Source: Chitinophagaceae bacterium BSSC1
Lineage (GTDB): Bacteria > Bacteroidota > Bacteroidia > Chitinophagales > Chitinophagaceae
DNA length: 64,000 nucleotides
Reading direction: 5' to 3'
Assembly (NCBI GenBank): GCA_002256435.1
Contig: NKJC01000001.1
Span: forward strand, 558,001 to 622,000
Each line of letters opens with the position of its first letter. The first letter of the stretch is position 1. Shown in pieces: positions 35,119-45,300 of this stretch. The notes under the pieces were generated by a model, which searched no databases, was not told the DNA's origin, and was given only the letters and a program-made list of their open reading frames with translations. The position numbers and the translations under genes were made by a program.

Positions 35119-36570
35119 ATGTCATGGAGCGATAAATATCAGGTGGTGATTGGGTTAGAAGTTCATGCCCAATTGGCTACCCAGAGCAAATTGTTTTGCG
35201 GAGACAGCACGGCTTTTGGCGCGGAGCCCAATACCCATATCAGTCCCATTACCATGGGGCATCCAGGTACCCTGCCCAAGACCAATGCCAAGGCGGTGGA
35301 TTACGCCATTAAAATGGGTTTGGCCTGTGGATGCGAGATTGAGAAAGACAATTATTTTGCCCGTAAAAACTACTTCTATCCTGATCTGCCCAAGGGTTAT
35401 CAGATTTCTCAGCATACCACCCCTATTTGTAAGGGTGGGCTGGTGAGGATCAAAACCGCCGATGGTAGTTATAGGAATGTACAACTAAACCGGATTCACT
35501 TAGAAGAAGACGCTGGCAAGAGTATCCATGACCTGGACCCCAATTTTACTTGTATTGACCTGAATAGAGCCGGCACACCCTTGATTGAAATAGTGACCGA
35601 GCCCGATATTTTCTCTGCTGATGAAGCCTGGCAATACGTGACCGAGATTCGCAAACTGGTGCGTTGGTTGGGCATTTGTGATGGCAATATGGAAGAAGGT
35701 TCCCTGCGTTGCGATGCCAATATCTCGCTACGTCCCATTGGTACAGAAAAACTGGGTACCCGTGTAGAAGTCAAGAACCTAAACAGTATTCGCAACGTAA
35801 AAAAAGCCATTGAGTTTGAAGTGGAGCGCTTGGCAGCTTTATTGGATGCGGGAGAAAAAATACAACAACAGACCCGCAGTTTTAATGCGGATAATGATAC
35901 CACATTTGCCATTCGGGATAAGGAAGAAGCCAATGACTACCGCTATTTTCCTGATCCGGATTTAGCACCATTTCATTTAACTGATGCTTTTATTGCAGAC
36001 CTGCAAGCGCAGTTACCCATGCTTCCCAATGCGCTGATAGCCAAATACAACCAAGACTTTGGCCTGAGTGATTATGACGCGCAACAACTCTGTGATGAGT
36101 TGGCCAGTGCCCAATATTTTGAAACAGTAATCCAACATACCCAACACTATAAGGCTGTGGCTAACTGGATGCTGGGTCCTATTAAACAATGGTTACACGA
36201 GCATCATCTAGAGATAGCTGATTTTCCATTAGCCCCTGAGCGATTGGCAGATTTGCTAAACCTGGTAGATAGCGGCAAAGTGAATTTCTCTGTGGCTTCT
36301 TCCAAATTATTGGGCGCCATGATAGAAAATAATCTAGCTACTGCCCTGCAATTGGCAGAGCAATTAAACCTGATTCAAGTGAGCGATACGGGTGAGCTGG
36401 CTGCTTGGGTAGAACAAGCACTAGCTGCCATGCCGGATAAAGTAGCAGAGTATCGCAAGGGCAAAAAGGGTTTGATAGGATTATTTGTGGGTGAAGTAAA
36501 AAAATTAAGCAAGGGCAAAGCCGATCCAAAAATGGTGACAGCATTACTAGAAAAAGCCCTGCAATCATAA
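35119..36570 (+). CDS. gatB: aspartyl/glutamyl-tRNA amidotransferase subunit B
   Basis: Kinase/amidotransfer subunit of GatCAB, which converts Glu-tRNA-Gln (and Asp-tRNA-Asn) to the amide forms. From ATG 35119 it has 483 residues; the longer frame starts at TTG 35110 inside the promoter box. Seen are YQVVIGLEVHAQLATQSKLFC, the family signature LPKGYQISQHTTPIC region with DLPKGYQIS, DAGKSIHD and SLRCDANISLRP, and a C-terminal YqeY-like tail domain (GLIGLFVGEVKKLSKGKADPK). GatA and GatC are not adjacent. A small overlap or short gap to the TlpA-like gene (36 bases) suggests possible co-transcription. Confidence 0.97.
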   Translation: MSWSDKYQVVIGLEVHAQLATQSKLFCGDSTAFGAEPNTHISPITMGHPGTLPKTNAKAVDYAIKMGLACGCEIEKDNYFARKNYFYPDLPKGYQISQHTTPICKGGLVRIKTADGSYRNVQLNRIHLEEDAGKSIHDLDPNFTCIDLNRAGTPLIEIVTEPDIFSADEAWQYVTEIRKLVRWLGICDGNMEEGSLRCDANISLRPIGTEKLGTRVEVKNLNSIRNVKKAIEFEVERLAALLDAGEKIQQQTRSFNADNDTTFAIRDKEEANDYRYFPDPDLAPFHLTDAFIADLQAQLPMLPNALIAKYNQDFGLSDYDAQQLCDELASAQYFETVIQHTQHYKAVANWMLGPIKQWLHEHHLEIADFPLAPERLADLLNLVDSGKVNFSVASSKLLGAMIENNLATALQLAEQLNLIQVSDTGELAAWVEQALAAMPDKVAEYRKGKKGLIGLFVGEVKKLSKGKADPKMVTALLEKALQS

Positions 36571-36606
36571 ACGAACAAGCATCCCCAAGTGGGTTAAACA
36601 ACCAAT

Positions 36607-37734
36607 ATGAAAAAAATCATTCTTCCTTTCTTAGTAGCCATTTTGCTATTTGCCTGTCAAGAAAAAAAACACGGTGCGTTTGTAGTAAGTGGTCTAGTGA
36701 CCAATGCGCCTGAACAAAAAATTCTATTGCAAGAAATTCCTTTTGCGGGTGAGCAACCCATTACACTAGATTCTACTACTTTAAAAAAGAACGGAACATT
36801 TGAACTCCGTGCCATGGGTAAAGAAGAAGGACTCTATCGTTTACAACTGGAAAAAGGCCCGGCCATTTTGGTGGTAAATGATGGCAAGAGTATTCGTTTA
36901 ACCATAGACATGAATCATTTTCGTCAGTACCAAGTGGAAGGCTCTGAAGCAACACTGGCCATTCATAACCTGATGGAATCTTATCAGACAAAGGATTCTA
37001 CACTCTATCAAACTTTTATTTTGCTAGACAGTCTGCAAAAACAAAAGAATGATTCTGCCATGACGGTTGCACTAGGTCAAAGAGATTTGCAAGTAAAAGC
37101 CATCAATAGTTTTATCAGTGACTTTATCAAAAAATCGCCTAGCCCTGCGGTAAAATATTATGCTATTGGTCTGGCTTCCAGAACCATGCAAACTGAGGAG
37201 TTAAAAAATCTGGCCATCGCGTCAGCTAATGATTTCAAAGAACATAGTGGTCTGGCTAAATTAAAAAGTCTATTAACCGTTCAGTCTGCAACGGCTCCTC
37301 CTGCTGCAAATGATCCACTGATTAACAAACAAGCTCCTGAGATTAGCTTGCCCGATGTAAATGGCAAAATGGTTAGTTTGAGCAGTTTCAAAGGAAAATA
37401 TGTATTGATAGATTTCTGGGCTTCTTGGTGTGGCCCATGTAGAGCAGAGAATCCAAAACTGGTAGCTGTCTACCAAAAATACAAGAACAAGAATTTTACT
37501 ATTTTGGGTGTATCATTGGATGAGGAAAAAGAATATTGGTTACAAGCTATTAAAGCTGACCAGTTAACATGGACCCACATCAGCGATCTTAAAAAATGGG
37601 AAAGCAAAGTGGTTCCTGAATATGGCATTGAGTCCATTCCCTATAGCGTATTGATTGACCCCAGTGGTAAAGTAATTGCTACCAAACTGCGCTCTGCAGA
37701 ATTGGATTTGCAATTGGCGCAAATTTTCAAATAG
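36607..37734 (+). CDS. TlpA-like thioredoxin-domain lipoprotein with DUF4369-type N-terminus
   Basis: A 375-residue envelope disulfide reductase-type protein. The signal MKKIILPFLVAILLFACQ ends in a lipobox (LFAC), so it is probably lipid-anchored. The N-terminal half (about residues 28-110) is a beta-rich DUF4369-like domain common in Bacteroidota; a helical linker follows. The C-terminal AhpC/TSA-Redoxin domain begins near residue 238 (NKQAPEISLPDVNGKMVSLSS) and has the redox site WASWCGPCRAENP near residue 274 and the cis-proline loop GIESIPYSVLID. It probably keeps periplasmic thiols reduced. A long imperfect inverted repeat follows its stop. Confidence 0.92.
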   Translation: MKKIILPFLVAILLFACQEKKHGAFVVSGLVTNAPEQKILLQEIPFAGEQPITLDSTTLKKNGTFELRAMGKEEGLYRLQLEKGPAILVVNDGKSIRLTIDMNHFRQYQVEGSEATLAIHNLMESYQTKDSTLYQTFILLDSLQKQKNDSAMTVALGQRDLQVKAINSFISDFIKKSPSPAVKYYAIGLASRTMQTEELKNLAIASANDFKEHSGLAKLKSLLTVQSATAPPAANDPLINKQAPEISLPDVNGKMVSLSSFKGKYVLIDFWASWCGPCRAENPKLVAVYQKYKNKNFTILGVSLDEEKEYWLQAIKADQLTWTHISDLKKWESKVVPEYGIESIPYSVLIDPSGKVIATKLRSAELDLQLAQIFK

Positions 37735-37758
37735 CTTTTTTATAATAGCATATTCCCT

Positions 37759-37806
37759 CAGCCCTTCTTAAATATACCCTCTAGCGGGTAGATATAAGGA
37801 GGGCTG
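37759..37806. repeat. 21-bp imperfect inverted repeat (large hairpin)
   Basis: Positions 37759-37779 pair with 37786-37806 across a 6-base loop; of 21 positions, 18 are Watson-Crick, one is G-U and two mismatch. It starts with CAGCCC and ends with GGGCTG. It lies between the TlpA-like gene and the isoprenoid-synthase-like gene, both rightward. No T run follows, so it is not a standard intrinsic terminator; it could be an attenuator, an RNA-processing site, or a small mobile-element remnant. Confidence 0.7.
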
Positions 37807-37837
37807 CTTGTTTATTTTCATGTTCCAAAATTTGGAC

Positions 37838-39376
37838 ATGACATATAGCAGCCCCTACTTAAAACAGCAGTATAGCAGTACGCTTCCTCTTCCAGCCTTA
37901 CATTCTTTGGATGCTGCCGATATGGACCAACGAGAATGGTTGTTAAATCTGCTTACTGAGAACCAGCAACAGGACCTGCTTTCTAACTTTAGTTGGGCCA
38001 AAGAGATCAAACAGTTTGGCGGCTTTCTCAACAATATTGTTTTTTCATTTGGAGCTGGCATGGTCATGAGAAAAATTGTGCGTAGGAACAAAAGACTCAA
38101 CCATATTCTGCAATTCAAGGAACTGCAACAAGTGCGTAGCAATATTGAAAAGGGTTCCTTTGCCTATGACACCCTACTCTTTGGTTTAAAACCTTGGCAA
38201 GTGCTGGAAAACAAATCGCATTTGGCCAACCTGGTTTGTCTGGCTATTTTATTTGGCGATGAATTTATTGACGGCATTGCTCAATTATATGGCAAGCAAG
38301 AAGTAAGGGCTATTTTGGCCAATCCCAAGATTGATTTCTCTTTGCGCTTTAAGCTAACAGGACATGGCGCTGAGCTCTATTATGAATTTGATATTCGGGA
38401 ACTCTTACCAGACTGGGTACTAGACAGCGTGAATGAAAAATATGGGATTAGCTATCGCGATTTTTATGCCCATTTACTGTTCTTATTAACAGAAATGAAC
38501 CTGCACTTGGGCAAATTATTGGCCCATCAAATTAAGCCGGCTGCAAGTTTAATCTGTCAGGTTTGCAACAAATGTTTTGACACCTACAAAACGGATTTGG
38601 CTCAGTATCGCCATGATTATAGCATGGAAGAATTGCTGTCTTATCAGCAGCGCAAAGACGACCAGATTATCCAAGTGTTGTTAGAACTGCGTTGTGTACT
38701 GCTCAACAAACACCTCAAAACTTATCAGCGCCATTTTGCCAATTGGAGCTTGATGGTACGCAGCATGCAGGTCTATGATGACATACAAGACCTTGCCCTA
38801 GACTGCGGTTATCAAATGAATTTTGTCTGCTATTTTGCCCATCAATTTTTTCCAAAAGAATGGAATTGGTTGCAAGAGCATCAAGCTGAGCTAATTCAGC
38901 TTAAGGGTTTAGAGCAGCAAATGATGGTTAGTCTGAACATGCCGGCATCCGTATTGTTGTCTATGCAATACGCCAAGCAATTGGTACAGGGCAATTTGAA
39001 TTGGGTGCAACAAAAAATCACGGGTTATCTCTGGAAGAAAAACTGGTTTGGTTGGAACAAGGACTTGACAGCGGCAGAGCGTGAAGCATTTGGCGCAGTA
39101 GCCAAGTTAGAAATGGGAAAACTGTCTATATCATTTACTGAAAAAATACAGCTCTTGCAATCCAAAATCCTGAGCGTAAAAGACCCTTTGATTTCAGAAG
39201 ACTTGCTCTATGCGCATTTGGCAAACACAGTTTTGCTAGACCCAGAATTGTGTAAGAACTTTATGAGCTGCTTGAATACCAAGGACCGCTATTTTTTGCA
39301 ACAACAGTTCTTTCAATTCCCTACACAACAAAAAGCCGCGTTAGTCAAGCGTTGGCTCTTGCAATTGGGGTTTTAA
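37838..39376 (+). CDS. putative class I isoprenoid-synthase-fold protein
   Basis: A 512-residue, almost all-helical, soluble protein without signal peptide. Two aspartate-rich helices resemble the metal-binding motifs of all-alpha isoprenoid synthases: LFGDEFIDGIAQLYG near residues 138-150 and QVYDDIQDLALDCG near 312-325, whose DDIQD is like the DDxxD of polyprenyl synthases. Spacing between them (about 175 residues) is wider than in typical prenyltransferases. A CxxC pair (ICQVCNKCFD) lies near residue 245. I recall similar Bacteroidota proteins annotated as class 1 isoprenoid biosynthesis enzymes, unchecked. Start: ATG 37838 or 37820; the longer TTG 37808 overlaps no gene but is less likely. 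No terpene genes are nearby. Confidence 0.5.
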   Translation: MTYSSPYLKQQYSSTLPLPALHSLDAADMDQREWLLNLLTENQQQDLLSNFSWAKEIKQFGGFLNNIVFSFGAGMVMRKIVRRNKRLNHILQFKELQQVRSNIEKGSFAYDTLLFGLKPWQVLENKSHLANLVCLAILFGDEFIDGIAQLYGKQEVRAILANPKIDFSLRFKLTGHGAELYYEFDIRELLPDWVLDSVNEKYGISYRDFYAHLLFLLTEMNLHLGKLLAHQIKPAASLICQVCNKCFDTYKTDLAQYRHDYSMEELLSYQQRKDDQIIQVLLELRCVLLNKHLKTYQRHFANWSLMVRSMQVYDDIQDLALDCGYQMNFVCYFAHQFFPKEWNWLQEHQAELIQLKGLEQQMMVSLNMPASVLLSMQYAKQLVQGNLNWVQQKITGYLWKKNWFGWNKDLTAAEREAFGAVAKLEMGKLSISFTEKIQLLQSKILSVKDPLISEDLLYAHLANTVLLDPELCKNFMSCLNTKDRYFLQQQFFQFPTQQKAALVKRWLLQLGF

Positions 39377-39421
39377 GTATTATTTGATGAATCTTTTATG
39401 AATGCTTGAATAGCATTTATC

Positions 39422-40162
39422 TCATGATTTTGAGGCACGAAAATGATCCAGCACGGCCCTATCCCATTTGGCTTTCAGCTTTTGAACATGTGCCAATCTA
39501 CGCTGGTATTTCTTAGATTTGTGATAATACAATAAAGCCAGATTAATCTGTCTTCTACGCCAGTGCCGCACCATTTCTCTGGCCATGATTCGATTGGTTC
39601 CCAAGGTCAGGTCATGAAAGACTTTTAATTCAGGATAGTTCTTAGTTTGCTCATAAACGCTGTCTACTATTTTATTTAACACAGTTTGAAAAGACATCAG
39701 GTCTTTCTTGTGGGCCTTAATACTATCATACCCAAATTGCTGAATCAAGGCCAAATGTAGGTCTCCGTTAATATGGGCATTCATACCTAAGAACTGGTAT
39801 TGCAAACTATTGAGACTATCGCATTGGTAATAGGTTTTCCAATTGGTTGGAATCTCATGCCCCTTTACAAAAGCCTCGTGTGCCTGAAAGAATATGGGAA
39901 TAAAGGCATCATCTAACTTAAGAATAAAATTACTTGCAAACTGATCCTTGGTCTTGGCGTATTTATTGGTAATGTGCACGGTTTGCCTATAAAGACCAGC
40001 AAAATGTTTAGAGATGGCATTTCCCTTTTCAATAAACAACAAACTATCTAAATAGGATTGGTTAAACTGGCTTTGTTTACCAGAATCTAATACACCCTGC
40101 CCCATTATTCCAAAATGAATGAATAGACTAAAAAAAAGGAGTAAATAAATTCTTAGGGCCAT
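39422..40162 (-). CDS. secreted DUF5995-type protein of unknown function
   Basis: A 246-residue protein with an N-terminal signal (IYLLLFFSLFIHFGIMGQG) and a helical body. The segment YQFLGMNAHINGDLHLALIQ near residue 127 is the conserved core I associate with DUF5995; its histidine, asparagine and aspartate could bind a ligand or metal. The C-terminus is strongly basic (RHWRRRQINLALLYYHKSKKYQRR). It is convergent with the isoprenoid-synthase-like gene (45 bases between stops). Whether the pairing is conserved is unknown. No catalytic role is established. Confidence 0.65.
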   Translation of the reverse strand: MALRIYLLLFFSLFIHFGIMGQGVLDSGKQSQFNQSYLDSLLFIEKGNAISKHFAGLYRQTVHITNKYAKTKDQFASNFILKLDDAFIPIFFQAHEAFVKGHEIPTNWKTYYQCDSLNSLQYQFLGMNAHINGDLHLALIQQFGYDSIKAHKKDLMSFQTVLNKIVDSVYEQTKNYPELKVFHDLTLGTNRIMAREMVRHWRRRQINLALLYYHKSKKYQRRLAHVQKLKAKWDRAVLDHFRASKS

Positions 40163-40186
40163 CTTGCAATTTACAAAACTGGCAAT

Positions 40187-40218
40187 AAAAAAGCCGCCCC
40201 GATTGTATCGGAGCGGCT
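40187..40218 (-). terminator. terminator of the first SusC/SusD operon
   Basis: AGCCGC (40192-40197) pairs with GCGGCT (40213-40218), and CCGAT (40199-40203) with ATCGG (40207-40211) around a TGT loop, one mismatch between the two stems. On the minus strand it is followed by six T residues. It lies just beyond the stop of the lipoprotein gene at 40242. Confidence 0.85.
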
Positions 40219-40241
40219 ATATCAATGAGTACTAAGCTTGA

Positions 40242-40751
40242 TTAGAGTTGAGAAATTCTCAAACCAACTTTGGCATAGTTAACACTTGCTTTGATACTTG
40301 AATTGTCTACCAATTGCAATACTAGGTCTCTAGCTGTTGTAGAAGAAACACCAGGATTTAAGATAGCAATATCAATGGTTCCAAAACTACTGTTGGCAGG
40401 AATGGTTCCTTTACCAGTAATAGCAGTATAGTGTGTACCAGGTGTAGCAGTACTTTCACTTGCTACAACATAGTCAAAACTGATAGGAGTGCTACTTTGA
40501 GCACCAACCAAATTAACGCGCAAAGTTACCGTACCAGAAGCCCTAGTTAAGCTAGGTTGGGTGGTTCCAGTAGTTGCATTAAAAGTTGGTACGCGAGTCA
40601 TCATTGGGTAAGTCAGACCTGCAGCATTGGCGTTCCAAGAAGCGGCATCAAATTCCACTACTGATCCTGTAAATACAGTGAGTTCGTTTTTAACGCAACC
40701 CGTTAGGAACAAGATGCACAACAATATGGAGGATGTGAGTATTTTTTTCAT
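40242..40751 (-). CDS. lipoprotein with Calx-beta/DUF4843-like domain, SusCD operon
   Basis: A 169-residue lipoprotein: signal MKKILTSSILLCILFLTGCVK with a clear lipobox (LTGC). The mature part is a single beta-sandwich-like domain rich in T, S, V and A, with FDYVVASESTATPGTHYTAI and GTIPANSSFGTIDIAI, the pattern of Calx-beta and DUF4843 domains. It is the last of three genes, 11 bases after SusD, and ends before a terminator. It is probably an outer-membrane surface accessory protein of the SusC/SusD system, perhaps in ligand capture. The ligand is unknown. Confidence 0.78.
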   Translation of the reverse strand: MKKILTSSILLCILFLTGCVKNELTVFTGSVVEFDAASWNANAAGLTYPMMTRVPTFNATTGTTQPSLTRASGTVTLRVNLVGAQSSTPISFDYVVASESTATPGTHYTAITGKGTIPANSSFGTIDIAILNPGVSSTTARDLVLQLVDNSSIKASVNYAKVGLRISQL

Positions 40752-40762
40752 GTTTCTATATT

Positions 40763-42322
40763 TTAATATCCAGCATTTTGTTTCAAATTGGGGTTACCAT
40801 CAATATCACCTTGAGGTAAGTTAGGAAGCATACGAGTATCAGTAAAGGCAACATTATTATAATGTGGCGCTTTAATCAAATCTCTTCCCAAACGCTTCAA
40901 GTCAAAGAAACGGTGTCCTTCAAAAGCAAATTCAATTCTGCGTTGACGCAAAATCTCTTCCAACAATTGAGGTTGAGTCATAGCGTTATCGGCAGTTTCT
41001 TGAGCAGAACCTGTATAGTCTGTATACCTTCTAGCTTTAATGGCTTTTAAATCAGCCAAAGCAGCTGCCAAATTCAATACTGGAGAACCAGCAGTAGCTT
41101 GTGCTTCAGCGCGGTTTAAAATAGCTTCAGAAATACGAATCACAGGAACGTTATCCAGATTAATAACCCCATTCTTTCCAATATATTTGGTACACTCCAC
41201 TTTAATGTTTCCACGACCTGCAGTACCTGGCTCATACAATAGATTACGAACGTCTGTGCTTCTTGTAGCAACAGTAGCAGGGTTGGCAAACACAGTTGTA
41301 GTATTACCACCTGTTAAAGTGATCCCCAAATCATTCAATAAAGTAATGGTTGGAACCAAGTCTCCAAATCCACCAGTTGAGGCTTGGTTACCAGGTGTAA
41401 CCAAAGTTGTAAACGATGTTTGTAAAGACTCATTCACACCAATATTTTCTGCAGCAGTTGTAAAACGAACTTGAAACAACATTTCTGTGTTTGATTCTGC
41501 TCTCCACTGTGCTACATAATTTGAAGTGGTGGTTAACCTTGCTGAGGATGAAGTAATAACCGCATCAGCCCATTTTTTGGTTTCTGTATAGTCTTTGTTA
41601 TACAATTGTACACGAGATAACAAAGCCTGTGCTGCATTCTTACTTGCAGTATAGGTAGCAGTTCCAGTATTAACCGTTAACCTAGCTTCAGCCGCAACCA
41701 AATCTTTGACAATTTGAGTATACACGTCTGCAATAGGAGCTCTAGAAGGTTTCCAAGCCAAGGCATCAGCAGATGTTGCAATACCACTCAATGATAATGG
41801 AACACCACCTCTGTCCTGAGAAGCTACAACCGCTCCAGGAACATATCCGTAAACTCTTACTAGATCAAAATAGTACAATCCACGCAAGAAGTACAATTGT
41901 CCCAACCATCCGTCAATTTCAGTCTGTGTCAATGCAGGAGTAATTGTGGAAGTATTGATTGCGGCAATGGTATTGTTGATTTGGTTAATGGCTGCATAGC
42001 TATTATTCCAAATAGTAGTGGTAAAATGCGCACCTTGAACGTTATTAGCTTCATTGATTAATCGTCCAGACTTGTTGGTAGCAAAACCATTGTCTGACAA
42101 TGCTTCAGGCAATGCAACCATATCTTTTCCATACTGACGCACGTTTTTTAAACTTGCATAAATTGAAGTGATAGATGCATTAATAGCGTCTCTAGAGCTC
42201 AACGCGGTGGCCGCGTCTATGGATTGTCTTGGCGCAATCTCCAATTGTTTTTTACAACTAGAAAAAATCACCAGAAAAGCCAGTAAAGCCAATCCAATTT
42301 TATTTATTTTCTTAGTATTCAT
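40763..42322 (-). CDS. RagB/SusD family nutrient-uptake outer membrane lipoprotein (system 1)
   Basis: A 519-residue substrate-binding lid protein that sits on the SusC channel. The signal IGLALLAFLVIFSSCKKQLE has a lipobox (FSSC). The helical SusD N-terminal domain shows IWNNSYAAINQINNTIAAI near residue 104 and FLRGLYYFDLVRVYGYVP near 148, both family landmarks. The C-terminal domain shows ILRQRRIEFAFEGHRFFDLKRLGRD near residue 463 and ends in NPNLKQNAGY, the usual SusD end. It starts 26 bases after the SusC stop. No carbohydrate-active enzyme or other catabolic gene is adjacent, so the ligand cannot be assigned. Confidence 0.95.
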   Translation of the reverse strand: MNTKKINKIGLALLAFLVIFSSCKKQLEIAPRQSIDAATALSSRDAINASITSIYASLKNVRQYGKDMVALPEALSDNGFATNKSGRLINEANNVQGAHFTTTIWNNSYAAINQINNTIAAINTSTITPALTQTEIDGWLGQLYFLRGLYYFDLVRVYGYVPGAVVASQDRGGVPLSLSGIATSADALAWKPSRAPIADVYTQIVKDLVAAEARLTVNTGTATYTASKNAAQALLSRVQLYNKDYTETKKWADAVITSSSARLTTTSNYVAQWRAESNTEMLFQVRFTTAAENIGVNESLQTSFTTLVTPGNQASTGGFGDLVPTITLLNDLGITLTGGNTTTVFANPATVATRSTDVRNLLYEPGTAGRGNIKVECTKYIGKNGVINLDNVPVIRISEAILNRAEAQATAGSPVLNLAAALADLKAIKARRYTDYTGSAQETADNAMTQPQLLEEILRQRRIEFAFEGHRFFDLKRLGRDLIKAPHYNNVAFTDTRMLPNLPQGDIDGNPNLKQNAGY

Positions 42323-42348
42323 GTCTAATTCGTTTGTTTGATTTTTAA

Positions 42349-45300
42349 TTAAAACCCAATTTGAACACCCACAGTGTAGTTCTTGGTTTGTGGAACAATA
42401 CCAGTGGCTGTACCTACGAATTCAATATCATAGCTGAACCAATCGCTGGCAGTCCAGAGGTTGGTACCTTGTACATAGAAACGGAAACTGCTCAATCCAG
42501 CTTTCTTCACTAATGAAGGAGAAAGATCATAATAAACAGCTACGTTTTTCAAACGAACATAATCAGCTTTGAAGAAGGTTCTGGTGCCACTTTGTGCTCC
42601 TGATCCTTTAGATTCTGCACTAGTCAATAAATAACGAGGGAAGAAAGTCATTTGACCTGGTGTGGTCCAACGCTGATCATAAGCATCTTTCAACACGTTG
42701 ATACGAGCAATATTCTCAATCAAGAAGTTTGCTTGACCATCAGAAGAATATCTGCCATACTCATATTGGAAGAAGAAGTCAAAAGTGAAATTCTTGAAAG
42801 AAAGACTGTTTCTCAGACCACCTTGATACAATGGTGTATTCTGAGGTCCAATGATTTTACGGTCTTTAGCCAATACTTGGTAAGTTAAATTACCCAAAGA
42901 ATCATACCACATAGGGCGTCCAGTGGCTGGGTTAACTCCAGCAAATTGCTGTGTAAACAACACACCCAAAGGTTGACCAACTTGTACAGAGTTATCACTT
43001 GGTAAAATCTGAAGACCATCATACAATTCTTTTACTTCGTTTCTGTTGTAAGCAAAAGTGAATGTGGTATTCCAATTAAATCCACCTTGTTTTTTAGCTT
43101 TAATGATATCTCCATTCAAGGTTAATTCAATACCCCTATTAGTTAATCTACCTACGTTAGAGGTAATAGAACCAAATCCTGTTGTAATTTGAATTGGCTG
43201 AGAAATCAATAAATCTCTGGTCTCTTTATTATACACTTCAATACTACCATTAATGCGATTACCAAATAAACCAAAGTCAAGACCCAAGTTAGTGGTAACG
43301 TTGGTTTCCCATTTCAATTTAGGGTTGGCTAATTGTGTAAAGGCAATACCAGATCCATTGTTATAGATTCCACCACCGCCATACAATCCTAGACCGTCAA
43401 AGTTTCCAATTTGGTCATTACCAGTACTACCATAGCTAGCACGTAATTTCAAAGAATTGATGACATCTGAATTTTTCAAGAAATTTTCTTGGTCTATATT
43501 CCAAGCACCAGAAATTCCCCAGAAAGTACCGTATTGGTTATCAGAACCAAATCTAGAAGAACCATCACGGCGTAAAGTAAAGGCCACCAAATATTTCCTG
43601 TCAAAGCCATAGTTCACTTTTCCAAAGAAACCGTTTCTACGGAATCCAGAGAAGAATTCACCCACAGAAACTGGCGTTGCTGCGTTGTTCAATGAAGTAA
43701 ACTGATAGGTTGGGAATACTTGTCCGTTGGCAGTAATGCTTTCGTTGTTTTCTCTTCTATACTCAAAACCAACTATTCCATCCAAACGGTGTTTGGTGCC
43801 AAATGTCTTATTGAAGTTCAAGGTTTGGTAGGTGTTGATATTGGTATTCCAGTTACTTTGAACGTTTACGTTACCCTTAAGGTTAAACCCGTCAGCAGTT
43901 CTGCTATCACGTACGTTCTTACCTTGGGTTAGACGATAGTCCATACCTACCAAGGTTTTGAAAGTTAACCAACTGTTGATTTTATAATCCAAAGTAATGT
44001 TACCAATAATTTGGTTGGTACGTTGATAACCGCTGTTATAATCATTTACTTGAATAATATTCTGGTTCAAAGTACCAATTAAGTTGGCGGGAGTCTGACC
44101 AGGAACACCATAGTAAGTGCCATCTGGATTATAAATTGGGTTTACTGGAATAATACCAGATGCAGAGAACGCAGGGCTTCCTAAGAAAGAACCACTGGTT
44201 GCAAATGGGTTATTCTGCATAAACGTACTCAAGTTCACACTTGATCCAATAGTCAAACGGTCAGTGGCTTTGTTTTGAATATCAAAACGGATACCAGCAC
44301 GTTTAAAATCGGCCTTGGTAACATTGGCTTCTTGAAAAGAATAGTTACCTGCTACACGGAAAGTAGTTTTGTCATTACCACCGCTAGCACTTAACTCATA
44401 GTTCTGAATAGAACCTGTTCTAAATGCAGCGTCTTGCCAATCATAAGTAGGCAATGCTGCCGCAGCTGCTAATGCTTGATCCTTTGTCATCGTACTAGTG
44501 TTTGGCACACGTAACTCTGACAAAGTAGTTTGCAAATTGGTTAAATCATCCCAAGCACGGTTATTACTATTACCATAAGCTTCAGCCCTCATACGGAAAT
44601 ATTCCTGAGAGTTAGACATGTTCAATTTCTTCATCAATTGAACAGAACCCATATATACGTTAGCATTAAATTTGGTTTTACCAGCTTTACCTTTCTTGGT
44701 AGTGATAATCACAACTCCATTTGATGCGTTTGAACCATAGATAGCAGCAGAAGCCGCGTCTTTTAAAATATCAATGGTTTCAATATCGTCTGGGTTTAAG
44801 AAAGCTAGTGGGTTATTCTGGGTAAAGTTACCATCAGAACGAGTGTTAATTTGAACACCATCCACAATGTACAAAGGATCATTACCAGCTAGGTATGATC
44901 CCTGACCACGGATACGCACGTTGATGGCACCACCTGGTAAACCATTGGTAGCTTGAACCAATACACCAGCAGCCTTACCTTGTAAAGCTTTATCCAAAGA
45001 GGCGTTTGGTAGGTTTTCAATTTGAGCAGCTTTAATAGAAGATATCGCGCCAGCTTCATCCCTTTTCTTACGGGCTTGATAACCAGTAACCACTACTTCT
45101 TCTAATGGATCTACTTTCTTCTTTAGCGAAACAGCATACACTGATTCACCATTCAAAGAAATTTCCATGGCTTCTGATCCTACATAGGATACAATAATGG
45201 ATTTTACACTAGGGGCCACCTGTATAGAGAAAGAACCATCTGCCTTGGTTAATACGGCAGTTTTAGAACCTTTCGCCTGAACAGATGCGCCTTCCAACAA

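Noticed and set aside
40162-40230. Hairpin at 40192-40218 considered as a REP-like or regulatory element
   Set aside because: The T run on the minus strand and its location after the SusCD operon make it an ordinary intrinsic terminator.
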